This document shows positions 1-10,869 of a DNA stretch of 64,000 bases, in pieces (the first letter of the stretch is position 1; the number at the start of each line of letters is the position of its first letter). The position numbers and the translations under genes are program-made. The notes under the pieces were generated by a model. The model ran no database searches. It had not been told where the DNA came from and saw only the letters and a list, made by a program, of their open reading frames with translations. This stretch comes from Austropuccinia psidii (Eukaryota; Basidiomycota; Pucciniomycetes; Pucciniales; Sphaerophragmiaceae). The DNA is taken from positions 28,451,154 through 28,515,153 of the forward strand of contig JALGQZ010000016.1 in NCBI GenBank assembly GCA_023105745.1. Direction: 5' to 3'.

Positions 1-41
1 TTTTAAAATAATGAATATTCCTTGAGAAATAAATATTATAA

Positions 42-549
42 TGCAGAACTAAGGTTTGCATTTCATTAGTCTTTTAGCAGTAGTACAAGTGACAATACCC
101 AAGGGTGGATGACAAGTATTCTGTAAATAGTAAAAGAACGTGGATGCAATAACTTAGAACAACAAACAGCTATAGTGAAAGAAATAGTTAGTTATAAGTT
201 TGTGGTTGGAAGAAGAGAATGGTGAAATTAGTACCTGAACAATTAATGACAAGATTGTATGTTAAGAAAGAAAAAAGAGTGAAGAGAAAGAGGAGAAAGG
301 AAAGAAGTAATGTGAGGAGATAAAGAAGGAAATTAAAAGGAGAAAAGGAGATGTTGTGAATGATCTTTCTTGTCAGGAGCTGAGAGGCAAGGTTTAAATA
401 TTAATGGGTGTTTGTGGTGGGTGTCCGTGGTTGATCACTATGGTTGTAGTCCAGGAATGTGGTCAATCACTGTGGCAGTTTTCCAGGCTAGTGGTTCTGA
501 GCTTGGGTAACTGCGGAATAGGAGTGTTGATCATAATTGATTTTTAGCA
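42..549 (-). repeat. Copia 3' LTR
   Basis: This 508-bp block repeats, with small indels, at 5284-5726 plus 4592-4604. It starts TGCAGAACTAAGG and ends TTTTTAGCA on the plus strand. The left copy is longer than the right because of short insertions, including a partly duplicated stretch near 430-475. Confidence 0.9.
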
Positions 550-1034
550 CCCCCCCTCACTCCTAGGCCAAAGACGCCTAAGGTATCCAGAGCCTGAGCA
601 AGTGAGGGCTTTGGCACAGATTTAGTAAGGAAGTCTGCTAGCATGTCCTTAGTTGGAGTGTAAACCAGGCGGATATTCTCAGATTTGATGAATTCCTTTA
701 CGAAATGCAACTGAATGTCAACGTGCTTCATTCTCTTTGCATTGACGTTGCTGTTGCCATTTGCTGTATTGATGCAAGCCTGGTTGTCCTCGTGGATTGG
801 GATCAGAGTGTTGCAAGAGACCAACACAGCCTCCTGGCACCAGTGGGAAATCCAGAGCAATTTAGAGGTGAGATCGCATAATGATTTGTACTCAGCCTCA
901 GCCATAGACAGGGAGACAGTGGGTTGTTTCCTTGTCTTCCATACAACAAGGCATTGATTGAAACAAGCCAAAAAACCCATAACTGACCTGCAAGTGAGAA
1001 GACAGTTTCCCCAGTCTGCGTCACCGTAGGCCAC
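531..1034 (-). pseudogene. Copia RNase H domain, C-terminal end of pol
   Basis: The 167-aa frame is a copia-type RNase H, which removes RNA from the RNA-DNA hybrid during reverse transcription. Visible landmarks are SLSMAEAEY (catalytic Glu), HEDNQACI (Asp), the KHVDIQLHFV stretch and the final TKDMLADFLTK motif with its Asp. The reading frame runs into the LTR edge and stops at 531, which is usual for these elements. It is separated from the RT fragment at 1083-1661 by a frameshift. Confidence 0.93.
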
Positions 1035-1082
1035 GAGCCTGGTGAATCCTTTCCTACCATAAGAAAGACCAAGGTCCTGGGA

Positions 1083-1661
1083 TCAATTGAGGTATTGCAG
1101 AACATGGAGGAAACCATGCCAGTGCTTGATCCCAGGGTTTTCAAGGAGCTGAGAGAGAGTGCTGGAAGCAAAGGAAAGATTGGGGCATGTGGCAGTGCTG
1201 AGGTAGTTGATACTTCCTATGGTGCTATGGTAGTTGACACCCAAGGCTCTGAATTTCTCCACCTCGTTGACTGTGGCGGGTTCCAGGTGGCAGTTTGGAA
1301 TTGACGGAGTTGACGCTGGTTGGCTGCTCCCCATGCCATAGAGTTCAAGAAGGGATTTGGAAAAGTGCTGTTGGTCCAGGGTGATACTTCCCTCTTTTTG
1401 AGTGATCTTGACGCCAAGCATGAGATCCGCTTGTCCAATGTCCTTAATTTCAAATTCTGCTGCTATTTGGCGCTTGAACAAATCTACCTCCCTCCCAAAG
1501 ATAGCTATGTCATCCACATGGATGTATAGCCATAGAGGACTGTCCTTACCTTGGTAAAAGACACAGGGGTCAAGGGGACATGACCTGAACCCGATGTTGG
1601 TCAACCATCCTTTCAGACACCTGTACCATGCCATAGCCCATAGATTGCCTTGTTGAGGCAA
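1083..1661 (-). pseudogene. Copia reverse transcriptase, C-terminal half
   Basis: This 192-aa frame carries the RT catalytic motif as YIHVDDIAIF, a normal form of the copia YVDD box with both aspartates kept, followed by the DIGQADLMLGVKI region typical of copia RT. Upstream (about 1662-2092, minus strand) the rest of the RT finger/palm can be read only by switching frames, with several stops. This is the one RT in the window whose catalytic pair is intact, but the gene around it is broken. Confidence 0.9.
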
Positions 1662-2092
1662 AGGCAGTACTTTTTTCTATCTTCCTTGAGGCCTTGAGGG
1701 ATTTCAAGGTGAACATTCTTGGCAAGGGGTGCATTTAAAAATGCACTATTGATGTCAATTTGGTCAAAGAGAAGTCTGTTTGAGGCTGAAAAGGTGATCA
1801 GAGTACGTAGGGAATTGAGCCTTCCAGTTGGTGAGTAGGTTTTGTCAAAATAAACGCCTGAAGTCTGGGTGAAGCCCTGGGCGCAGAGTCAAGCCTTGTG
1901 TTCTACAACCTGGTTCAAGTGATCTTGCTTAGTCTTAAAGACCCAGTTTGTAAGTTGGGTCAATTTCAACACCGTCCCATACCCTCAGTTTCTTCATTGA
2001 TGAGAGTTCTTTGTTGATTGCCTCCAACCACACCTCTTTGGATGGGCAGGCTATGGCCTTGTTGAATGTACTGGGGGTGTTCTCAAGAGTTG

Positions 2093-2482
2093 TCAGGAGT
2101 GCCCTGCCTGTCTGGGGTATGGCAGGATTTTGTTTGGGTTGATATCACTTGAGAGCAAAGTGGGATGTCTGGGTCCAATGACCTTGATGCAAGTGGGAGG
2201 GCAAGCCGGGTCACAGTTTGAATAAGGGAGTGCAAGGTCATCAGCCAGTTGGGTTTCATCTACCAGAGGTGGCTGTGACTTACTGTCATGACTCATGGGC
2301 ACCTGGGGTTCATCTACCAGTTCTTGAGTTTCTGGTGTCAAGTTGGCTGTGGGTGATAACTGAGGATCAGAGAGAGGTTCATTGAGCATTTCCCAAGGAA
2401 AATTCAGGGGAAGTAAGTCATTGCCTCGTTGCTTTAGCTGAGGGAATACTGATTCATTGAACCTGACATGTCTTGAAATCAA
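2093..2482 (-). pseudogene. Copia integrase-RT linker
   Basis: The 129-aa frame starts with ISRHVRFNE, the conserved motif following the copia integrase core, then runs through a Pro/Ser/Asp-rich linker and ends in GPRHPTLLSSDINPNKILPY, just ahead of RT. It carries no catalytic residues. It is one exon-like fragment of the same broken pol. Confidence 0.8.
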
Positions 2483-3172
2483 AATCTTTCTATCAAAAAG
2501 GCAAAGAATTCAATAGGCCCAGTTATTGTTCTTGTAACCTAAGAGGATGCCTTCCACCCCGGTGGGACCAAGTTTAGAGTCCCAGTATTCTTTTGGGGTC
2601 ATCACAATGGCTTGACAACCAAAGACCCGCAACTTCTTGATTCTTGGTGGAAGACCTGTCCAGAGAGTGTGTGGTGAGTGGTTGTGCTGTGATGGAGTAG
2701 GAACAGAGTTTGCTAGGAGAAAGGCGGTGCTTACTGCCTTGGCCCAATAAGAATTTGGGAGTTTGGTGGAGTTGGGAATACATCGTGTTTTTTTGAGGAT
2801 GGTGCAATTGGCTCTTTCAGCTATGCCATTATGTTCTGGAGTGTGCGCTGGTGAAAAGCTATGTACAAAGCCACATTAATCCATGAGTTTCTGGAAGTGG
2901 GGGTTGAGAAACTCCCCCCCTCCATCTGAGACTAGCTTTTTAAGTGGAGGGTTGTGTTGAGTTTCCATCAACTTTTTAGTGACCATAAATTGGTTGAAAG
3001 TTTCAGATTTGTTCTTAAGGAACCGGACAATTTTGAAGGAGGTAGCTTGGTCCACAATGGTTTAAAAGTATTGGTAGCCAGAGATAGAAGGAGGAGAGAT
3101 TGGTCCAACTAGATCAATGTGGACACAATCCAAAGGACAGTGGGCAGGCTCAAAGTGATCTTTAAAAGGTAG
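2483..3172 (-). pseudogene. Copia integrase core, frameshifted remnant
   Basis: Pieces of a retroviral-type integrase can be read in alternating frames: an AERANCTILKK stretch holding the catalytic-Glu region near 2770-2825, a PNSYWAKAV stretch, and LRVFGCQAIV near 2600-2630. Open frames at 2574-2807 and 3109-3357 are mostly other-frame shadows of this. There is no continuous frame, so the domain is dead. Confidence 0.75.
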
Positions 3173-4525
3173 TCAATGAGCTTTGTTGAGGTCACAGGTC
3201 TTGCAAGGGAGATCTGTTGGAGGTAGGCCCATTGATTTGATAACAGCTGCGCCAGCATGACCAAGTTTCTTGTGCCAGGGGTTAACATTTGCCGTTGTTT
3301 GATGAGAGGTTGGAAGGTGATAATCAACTTTAATGAGGTTATTTTCAATTTCTCCATGCAAGAACTCCTTTCCCTCAGTGGTGAGAGAGAACAAATTTTT
3401 GTGCCAAGTAATAATAAGTTCTTCGTTAAAGAGCTTCAGCAGACTTGCAAGATTGCAATTTAATTTTGGGACAAAGAGGGAATTCGGAAATGTTAAGTAT
3501 TGGTTGTTGCTTAAAACACTGGCAGTCCCAATGCCTTTGGCAATTAAATCTCTGGACAAGTCCCCTGTGGTTACTGGATGTTTTTTATCTTTTGCCAGGG
3601 AGGTGAAAACATCTTTGGAGTGAAACATGTGGTGCGTTGATCCACAATCTACCACTATTTGCTGAGGTTTTGATTTCAAAAGTATGCCCGTGTGGAGAGC
3701 TTGTGCTGTTGAAATGTGAGTGGCTGGGCTTGCATTTGGAGCCTTCCTTTTGTTGTCTTGTCTTTGAGGTCTGAGGTGAGGGTTCTCGGCAAAACATTCT
3801 TCCTTTTTGTGTGTAAGACACTTTGGGTTGTGTTTGCCGTTGGCGCAGTAATAAAGTATTTGGTATGGTTCATTGTTGGTGACCAAAACTAGTGCTGAAG
3901 CTAATTTCACTGTAGTTTGGCGATCATCTTTGGTTTGACAGTGATTGGCATACTCTTGAAGACAAGAAAGAATTTGGTCGGGTTTCTCAATGATTTCTTC
4001 ATTTAGGGTCAGTAGTTCCACGACTTGACTGAGCTTTGGATCTCCTGCTAGTTTCCCCAAAATGATATAGGAGAGTATTTTGGAGGGCATTTTGATGCTG
4101 ACAGATTCTAATTCAAGGAGAAATTCGTGAGTATACTCAATGTATTGGTGGAGGGTGCCAGAGTAATTTGCCTTCTGCCAATTCATCCATACATGGCCCT
4201 TGTTCATAGCTCTTTTGGAAGCGTACTGTTTGTTGATCTTGGACCAGAGTAAGTTGGCTTTGTCGGAGGTTTCTGAGTTTATGACTTCTAAGAAAACTCT
4301 ACAATTTATTCTTGAAGTAATTGTGGTGATTGCTTCAAAGCTCAACTTGGTCCACTGATTGATTACAGAAGGAGTTGCATCTTGTCTGATGGCTTTTTCA
4401 CAGACATCTAAAAGGTCTTTGGAACAAAGGAGGAAACACATCCTGAGGTACCATTCACTGTAGTTGGTACCATCAAGGATAGGTATTGATGATGTTTCCT
4501 TTTTGTTTGGTCTATCTGCCATCAC
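3173..4525 (-). pseudogene. Copia Gag, protease and pre-integrase region
   Basis: This 450-aa frame is the longest intact part of the element. Residues about 1-215 look like a copia Gag (start MMADRPNKKET, then an ILDGTNYSEW motif). About 225-260 is a zinc-knuckle-like stretch (CANGKHNPKCLTHKKEEC). About 290-390 is the aspartic protease, with the active site as VVDCGSTHHMF (D-C-G rather than D-[ST]-G; DCGSTHHM is common in copia). About 405-450 is the GAG-pre-integrase segment with WHKKLGHAG and CKTCDLNKAH. The start ATG follows a short leader from the LTR. The frame stops inside the integrase zinc-binding region. Confidence 0.9.
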
Positions 4526-4591
4526 ATATCTTGTGACCCACCCGTCCTGTATCTATGGAAGCGGAGTGTTGAGACTGTAAATCTGTTAGAG
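4526..4591 (-). other. Copia 5' leader with primer-binding region
   Basis: The 66 bases between the Gag start and the 5' LTR edge hold the expected primer-binding site. On the minus strand the LTR end AGTTCTGCA is followed by CTCTAACAGATTTACAGTC. I cannot name the tRNA. Confidence 0.5.
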
Positions 4592-5726
4592 TGCAGAACT
4601 AAGGTGTGAGCCTGCAAGCATGAAAAGAATTACATGCTACAAAAACTCCAAACACTTTCATTAAATTTTGTTTGAATTATTCCAATTCATCTGTGTAAAT
4701 TCACTTTTAATTTTGTTTTCTTCTAGTTTTTGTTTACAAGTCACTAATTTAGGATTAGTTGTTATAGTGATCTTATTTACAAGTCACTCATTTGATTTTT
4801 GTATTTATAGAAAAATTGCTTCATCTTGTTTCTATAACACCCTTTTACCTTGTTGAGATAGTGGCTTTGCTTCTATAACAACCATCTACTGTTTTTTTTC
4901 ATATATTGTTACTATAGCAATACCCTTTATGATAAAAAGTGTATTATTCTATTTGTGTTTCATTTTGATTTTGTACCTACAGCATTTAAGAGGAACATTC
5001 TTCTTGAGAATGATTCCTCAGAGCTCTTATCAATATATTCTTCTACAATTAAAATTACTTACTTTTAATTTAGAAAAAATTAGCGCTCTCACTTTTAAAA
5101 GTGATTCAATTCACTTTACCCTATTATAGTACCATTGAAGCTTAAAATCCCAATATTACTTCATTATAAACAAGAGTGACACATCTATTACTTATAATAA
5201 TAGTATTCCACTACCTACTTAGTTTATTAAAGTTACTAATAATTAGACTGGAAGCATGTTAGAGGCCCCAGGCTAACATAAGGTTTGCATTTCATTAGTC
5301 TTTTAGCAGTAGTACAAGTGACAATACCCAAGGGTGGATGACAAGTATTCTGTAAATAGTAAAAGAACGTGGATGCAACAACTTAGAACAACAAACAGCT
5401 ATAGTGAAAGAAATAGTTAGCTATAAGTTTGTGGTTTGAAGAAGAGAATGGTGAAATTAGTACCTGAAAAATTAATGACAAGATTGTACATTAAGAAAGA
5501 GGAGAAAGGAAAGAAGTAATGTGAGGAGATAAAGAAGGAAAGTAAAAGGAGAAAAGGAGATGTCATTAATTATCTTTCTTGTCAGGAGCTGAGAGGCAAG
5601 GTTTAACTATTAATGGGTGTTGGTAGTGGGTGTCCGTGGTCAATCACTGTGGTGGTTTTCCAGGCTAGTGGTTCTGAGCTTGGGTAATTGCGGAATAGGA
5701 GTGTTGATCAAAATGGATTTTTAGCA
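4592..5726 (-). repeat. Copia 5' LTR, interrupted by a solo LTR
   Basis: Bases 4592-4604 and 5284-5726 align with the left LTR (42-549). The break falls exactly at a foreign insertion (4605-5278) with a 5-bp duplication. Without it the LTR is about 456 bp. Confidence 0.88.
4605..5278. mobile_element. Solo LTR of an unidentified LTR element
   Basis: A 674-bp block starts TGTGAGCC and ends GGCTAACA, giving a near-inverted TG...CA terminus. It is flanked by a perfect 5-bp target duplication TAAGG (4600-4604 and 5279-5283) and contains no coding region. I find no internal domain or second copy in this window. Confidence 0.85.
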
Positions 5727-5730
5727 ATAA

Positions 5731-6459
5731 AGTGATTAATTATCTCAAGATAAATTCAATTTATATGAATTTGTCTTAGTTAATTGAGTTTGGAAATATT
5801 TTTTAAAATATAATTTTGGAGTAAATCATAAAAAAATTCCTTAAAGGGCCCTTTTCATAAGCAGGTATTCTCAGAAAGATATGATATGAATGCAAATTTC
5901 TTCTTATATATGATACCTTTATCAAAATTAATTGAATATATGAGATCATCAATATAATACTTTCTTGATAATTTGCTCAAAAAATTATGCTTCCTTTAGA
6001 CTTTAGTAAGTATCTTTATAGTCAAAGAATGAGTTAAAAAAATATCCAAAGATGAAAAAAACCATTTCTTCCATATCAAATTTCTATAGAAAGGAAAACC
6101 CTATTTCAAGAAATTTGAAATAGGGTGTTGAACTAATTTCATAAAAATATTCCAAAAATATAAGGAAAAAATATTTCTTATTTCTGAGGAGATATATCTC
6201 ATATAATAAATGAAGGGGGAGTTATTTTAAATAGATTCAAATTAACGCTGCTGCACAAACCTTTGTCTTGAGTAGTTCCTAGGGGAACTCTCTTTGTTTT
6301 TGGGCCATGGGATGCAGATTACAGAAAAAAAATCCTTACCAAAGAAAACTGGGGATAGGCATAATAATAATCCCCCAAAAAATATATATTACTTGTATGA
6401 GAAACCAACAAACACATAAGTGAGAGAAAAAAAATACAAAAAGCCTTAAGGGCTAACAA
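5731..6459. other. AT-rich stretch, no gene
   Basis: Between the copia element and the hAT remnant I see only AT-rich sequence with no convincing coding region. It may hold the left end of the hAT element, but I could not find its terminal repeat. Confidence 0.6.
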
Positions 6460-8430
6460 AAAGAGTAAATTGGACCAAAAATGTGACCTCAATCCTTTAC
6501 ACAAGCAAGCCATACTATAGAGAGTTGATCTCCGGTATATAATTATTTTTCTCCCAGAAGAGAGCACTTGTTCAGAGGGGGAACTGGTAGCTGCAATTGC
6601 TAAGTATTTGCATGCAATATTGGCAAGTGTTGGAAATAATTTTCCTCATTATTTCCATAATAGAAGGATATCAGTTTCTTTAGGTTCTGGTGGTTCATCA
6701 ATATGCCTCTGTACTTTTATTTCCACTGTATTTCCCTTGGGTAATGAAAGAGAGTACATCTCCTTAAACAAACCTGTGACATGATTATGATGGATTATTT
6801 ATAATGTAAAGTGGTTTCTGGAATTGTTCTCAAAAAATTCAGCCAACTTGAAAAAGTTTTTCTTCATTAATTGAGAAATTTTCACTTTAAAATGTGGGTC
6901 CAAGACTGTTTCACAGATAACTGGGTTCTAAATAAGTAGCTTCTTGAGGTATTTTGTTAAATTCTAAATCATTTTGGAGGCTGCAGGCCCAAGTGGGGCC
7001 ACATCATATTGTGCACAAGACTGAAATAAAAATTAATATTAACAGGAGACCCATGAAAAAACCCTTAATAATAAATGAAAAGCATCCACCTGGTCAATTT
7101 GTTGAATAAACAATGTATATAGTTGTAATTCTTGATTGATTTTTGGGTAAGAGAATCAAAAAATGATAATTGCTTCTTTATAAAGGGTCTGAAGGAATTT
7201 GACTATGGTTGATAACTTTTCCCACTAATTTTGTGTGAGTTGATAGGCTTACATGCTTGCATGCATATTTCAGGGTCAATTCCCATTTGAGCATATTGTA
7301 TGTTAAGTTCATTGTGTTGAAACTGGTTTCAAAATTTCTGTTGCATTGGCTGGCCATAATCCATCATATAAAAGATTGACAGTTCCAATGTACTTTTCTT
7401 TTCTCTGGGGAATTTGCTTGATGTATGAAGCAAGCTGAGAAATACAAGAAGTAATTGAATAATATCTCATATGTTTACCATTGGCTGGATCTATGAGGTT
7501 GTATATGGACATTGGATCAATTACCTCATCACATTTCTGGCTTAATTCTATAAAAGAAGACACTCCATGACCTAGGGTTTTCAACCCATTTCATGCAGCC
7601 AGGTGGATGATATGATCCATGCAGCTTATTGTATGTGTCTTGGCCTTAAATTTTGAGCTAATGATTTAAATTTTCTGAACCATTTGTTTATTAAAAAAGT
7701 AATTTTAAGTAGCTATGCATATTATACTATCATCTGTTTTAAATCAGCAAAGTATTTTTATGAAGTGATGAGTGATCCCCTGGAACAAATGGTCACCAAA
7801 TTAGTACAAAGAAACAAAAATGAAAAATAAAAAATTCCAACCTTCAATTTTGTTCAAGCCCAATAAAATTGACTTGAGATTAAAGTTGTAATCCATGAGT
7901 TCTGTGACATTTGGACTGGACCAGGAATCAGTCATAAATGATACAAAGCCAGAATTCTGAGAGATGATCTTGAGAATATGTTCTTTATGAAAAAAAAGAT
8001 GTTCTATAGATCTCCTGTGAGCTCAGTGGGCCATACAAGGATGTTCAAAATGGGGGGATTACAGAGATCCAAGAGAGAATGGAACAATTTGGATTCAGTG
8101 CTAGATAGTGGGAAGTCATAGTCACTGGTGAAGTATATTAATTATGTCTTCAGTGATTTGGAGGTAAGGCTCTATTTATTAAGAAATTTGTTAGCTCATC
8201 ATTACCCAAAAGAATTAAAAAAGCTCATATTCTTCAAATTATGGGGCTGCACAAACTTATATACTGTGTCAGCACTCACATTACCACTGGGTTTGGTTAT
8301 ATGATGTATGTTATTTAGATGAAGACCCATTTATTTGGTGCTACCAGTGCAATCACGTTTAAAATGATTCTTGCAAATTTTTCCAAATTGATCAGTGAAA
8401 CTGAATTGAACATTAATCTTGTTGACATCT
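6460..8430 (-). pseudogene. hAT-family transposase, decayed
   Basis: A cut-and-paste transposase can be followed across frames on the minus strand. Near 8335-8420 is a BED-type zinc finger (Cys-x7-Cys, then HLNNIHHI). Near 7900-7935 is FMTDSWSSPN, matching the hAT motif around the first catalytic Asp. Near 7595-7630 is CMDHIIHLAA, the conserved hAT Cys/His block. A 91-aa open piece lies at 7309-7584. Near 6455-6690 is the C-terminal dimerisation region, with FPTLANIACKYLAIAATSSPSEQVLSS. Many stops and frameshifts separate these blocks. The Ty3-A chromovirus inserted just upstream of the finger at 8566. Confidence 0.82.
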
Positions 8431-8565
8431 GAAAAGTACACCCATACCCATTAATGCTGAAGTGAATGGGTTGGTTCACTGATTGATGCTTTGGTTGTTT
8501 CTTCAGTTTGAACTGGGGTTTAGGTACATGATAATGATATGAAATAAATTGGATGACTGATAGGG

Positions 8566-10078
8566 TGTCACAGGGGCTCTTCTAAGCAAGGAGGGACTGG
8601 CACTCAGTACAATGGGACTCACTGCAGAGGGCTCAAAGGATAAGAAAGGGCAAACACTTAACAGTGTAATGAGAGTAAGATTGCTAAAAAAATACTCATA
8701 TAATAAAAGCAGCAACAAGAATAAGAATAATAAATAGAAGAGCCAACCACATGCAATTCCAAGTCCACTGTTTCAACCTGTCAGAAGGAAAGAGAAGGGT
8801 TAATAAGGATATGGTCACCACACCTCATACTGAACAGGCAAGAGAGAAATTCAAAGACTAACTTAATACCAATAATTATAATACCCAAAAATAAGAGTGA
8901 GAATAATTATAAAATGATAAATCAACTAAATTAATTAACTGGGGAAAAGTCCCCAGGGGAGAGAAAGAGGGACTGGTATATGTGAGAATCACCAGCCCTG
9001 ATCCAGACAGAGAGTTTTCATGCAAGGAATTTATGCTTGAGATGAGTCTGTGTCACAGGGGCTCTTCAAAGTGAAGAGGGCCTGGCACTCAGTAGACTGG
9101 GACTCACTTATGGAGGGCTCAAAGATATGGTAGGAAAGGATACACTTAAGAGTGTTAAAGATGAATTACTAAAAGAATGAATATAAGAAAGCAGAAACAA
9201 AAGAATAGAAGAGCCAACCACAAACAAGTCCAAGTCCACTGTTTCAACCTGTCAGAGAAGAAAGAGAAGGGTTAATAAGGATATGGCCACCCAACTCATA
9301 CTGTACAGGCAATGAGAGAAATGCAAAGACTAACTTAAAATCAAATAATTATAATACCTAAAATAAGGATAAGAATAATCATAAAATAATAAATAAACTA
9401 AATTAATTAAATGGGGAAAAGTCCGCAGGGGGGAGAAAGAGGGGCTGGTATATGTGAGAAACACCAGCCCTGATCCAGAGGAAGAATTTTCATAGGAGGA
9501 TTGAATTATTGAATTGAGTCTGGCCAATACAGGTTCTGTACAGCTGTACAGAACCTGTACAAGAGGTGTGGTGTATTTGTGTGATCATACAGTTTCATGT
9601 TGGTGTATTGAAACTGTATTGGGTAAATCCAACATGTACAGGTATTGACAGGCTGTATTGATGTACCAAGCTGTATGCATGTTTCAGAATGAAGATTGCT
9701 GAAACTGAATGCTGATGCAGATACTGGATCTGCTGATTTGAGGTGTCTGAGTGGGTTTATTGATGAATACCCTTACCCCTGGTGAGTGGTTGTTACAGTC
9801 TGGCCAATACAGGTCCTGTAAGAACTTTACAGGATCTGTACAGGAGGAGTGGTAGTGTTGAGTGATCATACAGCTTCAGGATGGTGTATCCAAACTGTAT
9901 TGGGAAATTCCAACCTGTACAAGTATTGACAGGATGTATTGATTCACCAGACTGTATGCATGTTTCAGCAAGGAAGATTTCTGAAACTGATTGCTGATAC
10001 ACACAGTGGATTGCTGATTTGAGGTGTTTGAGTGGGTGTAAGATTGAATACCCTTACCCCTGACTAGTGGTTGTTACA
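8566..10078 (-). repeat. Ty3-A 3' LTR, interrupted by a solo LTR
   Basis: Bases 8566-9050 plus 9803-10078 form one LTR of about 761 bp, matching 29020-29711. The middle is a second LTR of the same family with its own target duplication. Confidence 0.9.
9051..9797 (-). mobile_element. Solo LTR-A inserted in the Ty3-A LTR
   Basis: A complete 747-bp LTR (TGTCACAGGGGC...GTTGTTACA) has a perfect 5-bp duplication GTCTG at 9046-9050 and 9798-9802. It resembles its host LTR along its length, with repeated GTACAG/CTGTAC-rich segments near 9530-9660. Confidence 0.92.
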
Positions 10079-10095
10079 GTATCCCCCTCTTGAAA
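10079..10095 (-). other. Ty3-A polypurine tract
   Basis: Next to the LTR end, the minus strand reads TTCAAGAGGGGGATAC. A purine run directly before the 3' LTR is the plus-strand DNA primer of LTR elements and confirms that the element points to the minus strand. Confidence 0.75.
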
Positions 10096-10869
10096 CTGGT
10101 GGGCTCCTGAACACCATAATACCCTTCCACTGTTGAGTGGCATCATCAAATCCCCACATTTTTTCTGAAAAATTTCTTTTTATTTTTCTTTTCCTCTTGA
10201 CCATTATCCTGAAAATACTCTCCTCCCTTCATTGTCTTTTATTATCCGTCTTCTCCCCTTCTTTTAATCTGAGTAAGCTCTTCAATCTTTGAATTATACT
10301 TTTCTTCTGAATTTAAATAAATAATTCCCTCAAGGACATGACCCTTGGGTTGTATCCCAAAACCAAGGTCATAAAGCTCTTCACCTCAAAAAATGATTAA
10401 TAATGGTGATATGAACACATATACCCATTATTGACTGGGCAATTGTTCCTCTTGGCTCCTCTTCACCTTGATTGGCCTTTGGCATCATCCAAGGAGGGGG
10501 CTTTTCCCCAATGTCCTTGAAATTTGGTTTTTTGTCCATCCTTGATGGATTGGTGATGAGGGGCCTCTTTGCCCTTTTGGGTCATTTGGGGTCCTTTGGT
10601 CATTGGCATGTCCTACAGTCCGTGGGGGTTACTAGAGACCCCCAGGGCCAAAATGAGCCCATCAGCCAGAACTCCAGGGTGTCCATGGACCATTTCCTCA
10701 CCCAGATGGCCTGGGCCCATTGAGAGGGTCCAGGACCATAAAAATCTGAACTTCCCCAATATTGCAGGGAAGGTCTTGGGTGATGGATTGGAGCCCAAAT
10801 TGAGGGCCAGATTACTTGATGAAATCTTCAGGATCGGAGTGCAGTATTCTGACGCACAATTCTTTAGCC
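10096..10869 (+). promoter_or_regulatory. Upstream region of the antisense accessory gene
   Basis: About 770 bp between the LTR and the accessory gene start. Plus-strand open frames at 10472-10723 and 10569-10889 have low-complexity Pro/Trp/Gly composition and no domain that I recognise. The position makes this the likely promoter region of the plus-strand gene, but I see no definite TATA or initiator element. Confidence 0.35.

Larger units (their letters stand above)
42..5726 (-). mobile_element. Ty1/copia LTR retrotransposon, degenerate, nearly full length
   Basis: Two direct repeats (42-549 and 4592-5726, the latter interrupted) flank a minus-strand gag-protease-integrase-RT-RNase H series, the copia (Pseudoviridae) order. 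The 3' LTR is preceded on the minus strand by a polypurine run (GAGTGAGGGGGGG, complement of about 549-561). The LTRs run TGCTAAAAATC...AGTTCTGCA on the minus strand. ATAA flanks both ends (38-41 and 5727-5730), a possible 4-bp target duplication. Several frameshifts break the coding region, so the copy cannot make its polyprotein. Confidence 0.93.

Noticed and set aside
1..41. Left extension of the copia LTR to the window start
   Set aside because: The match to the right LTR stops at 42, where the TG terminus lies.
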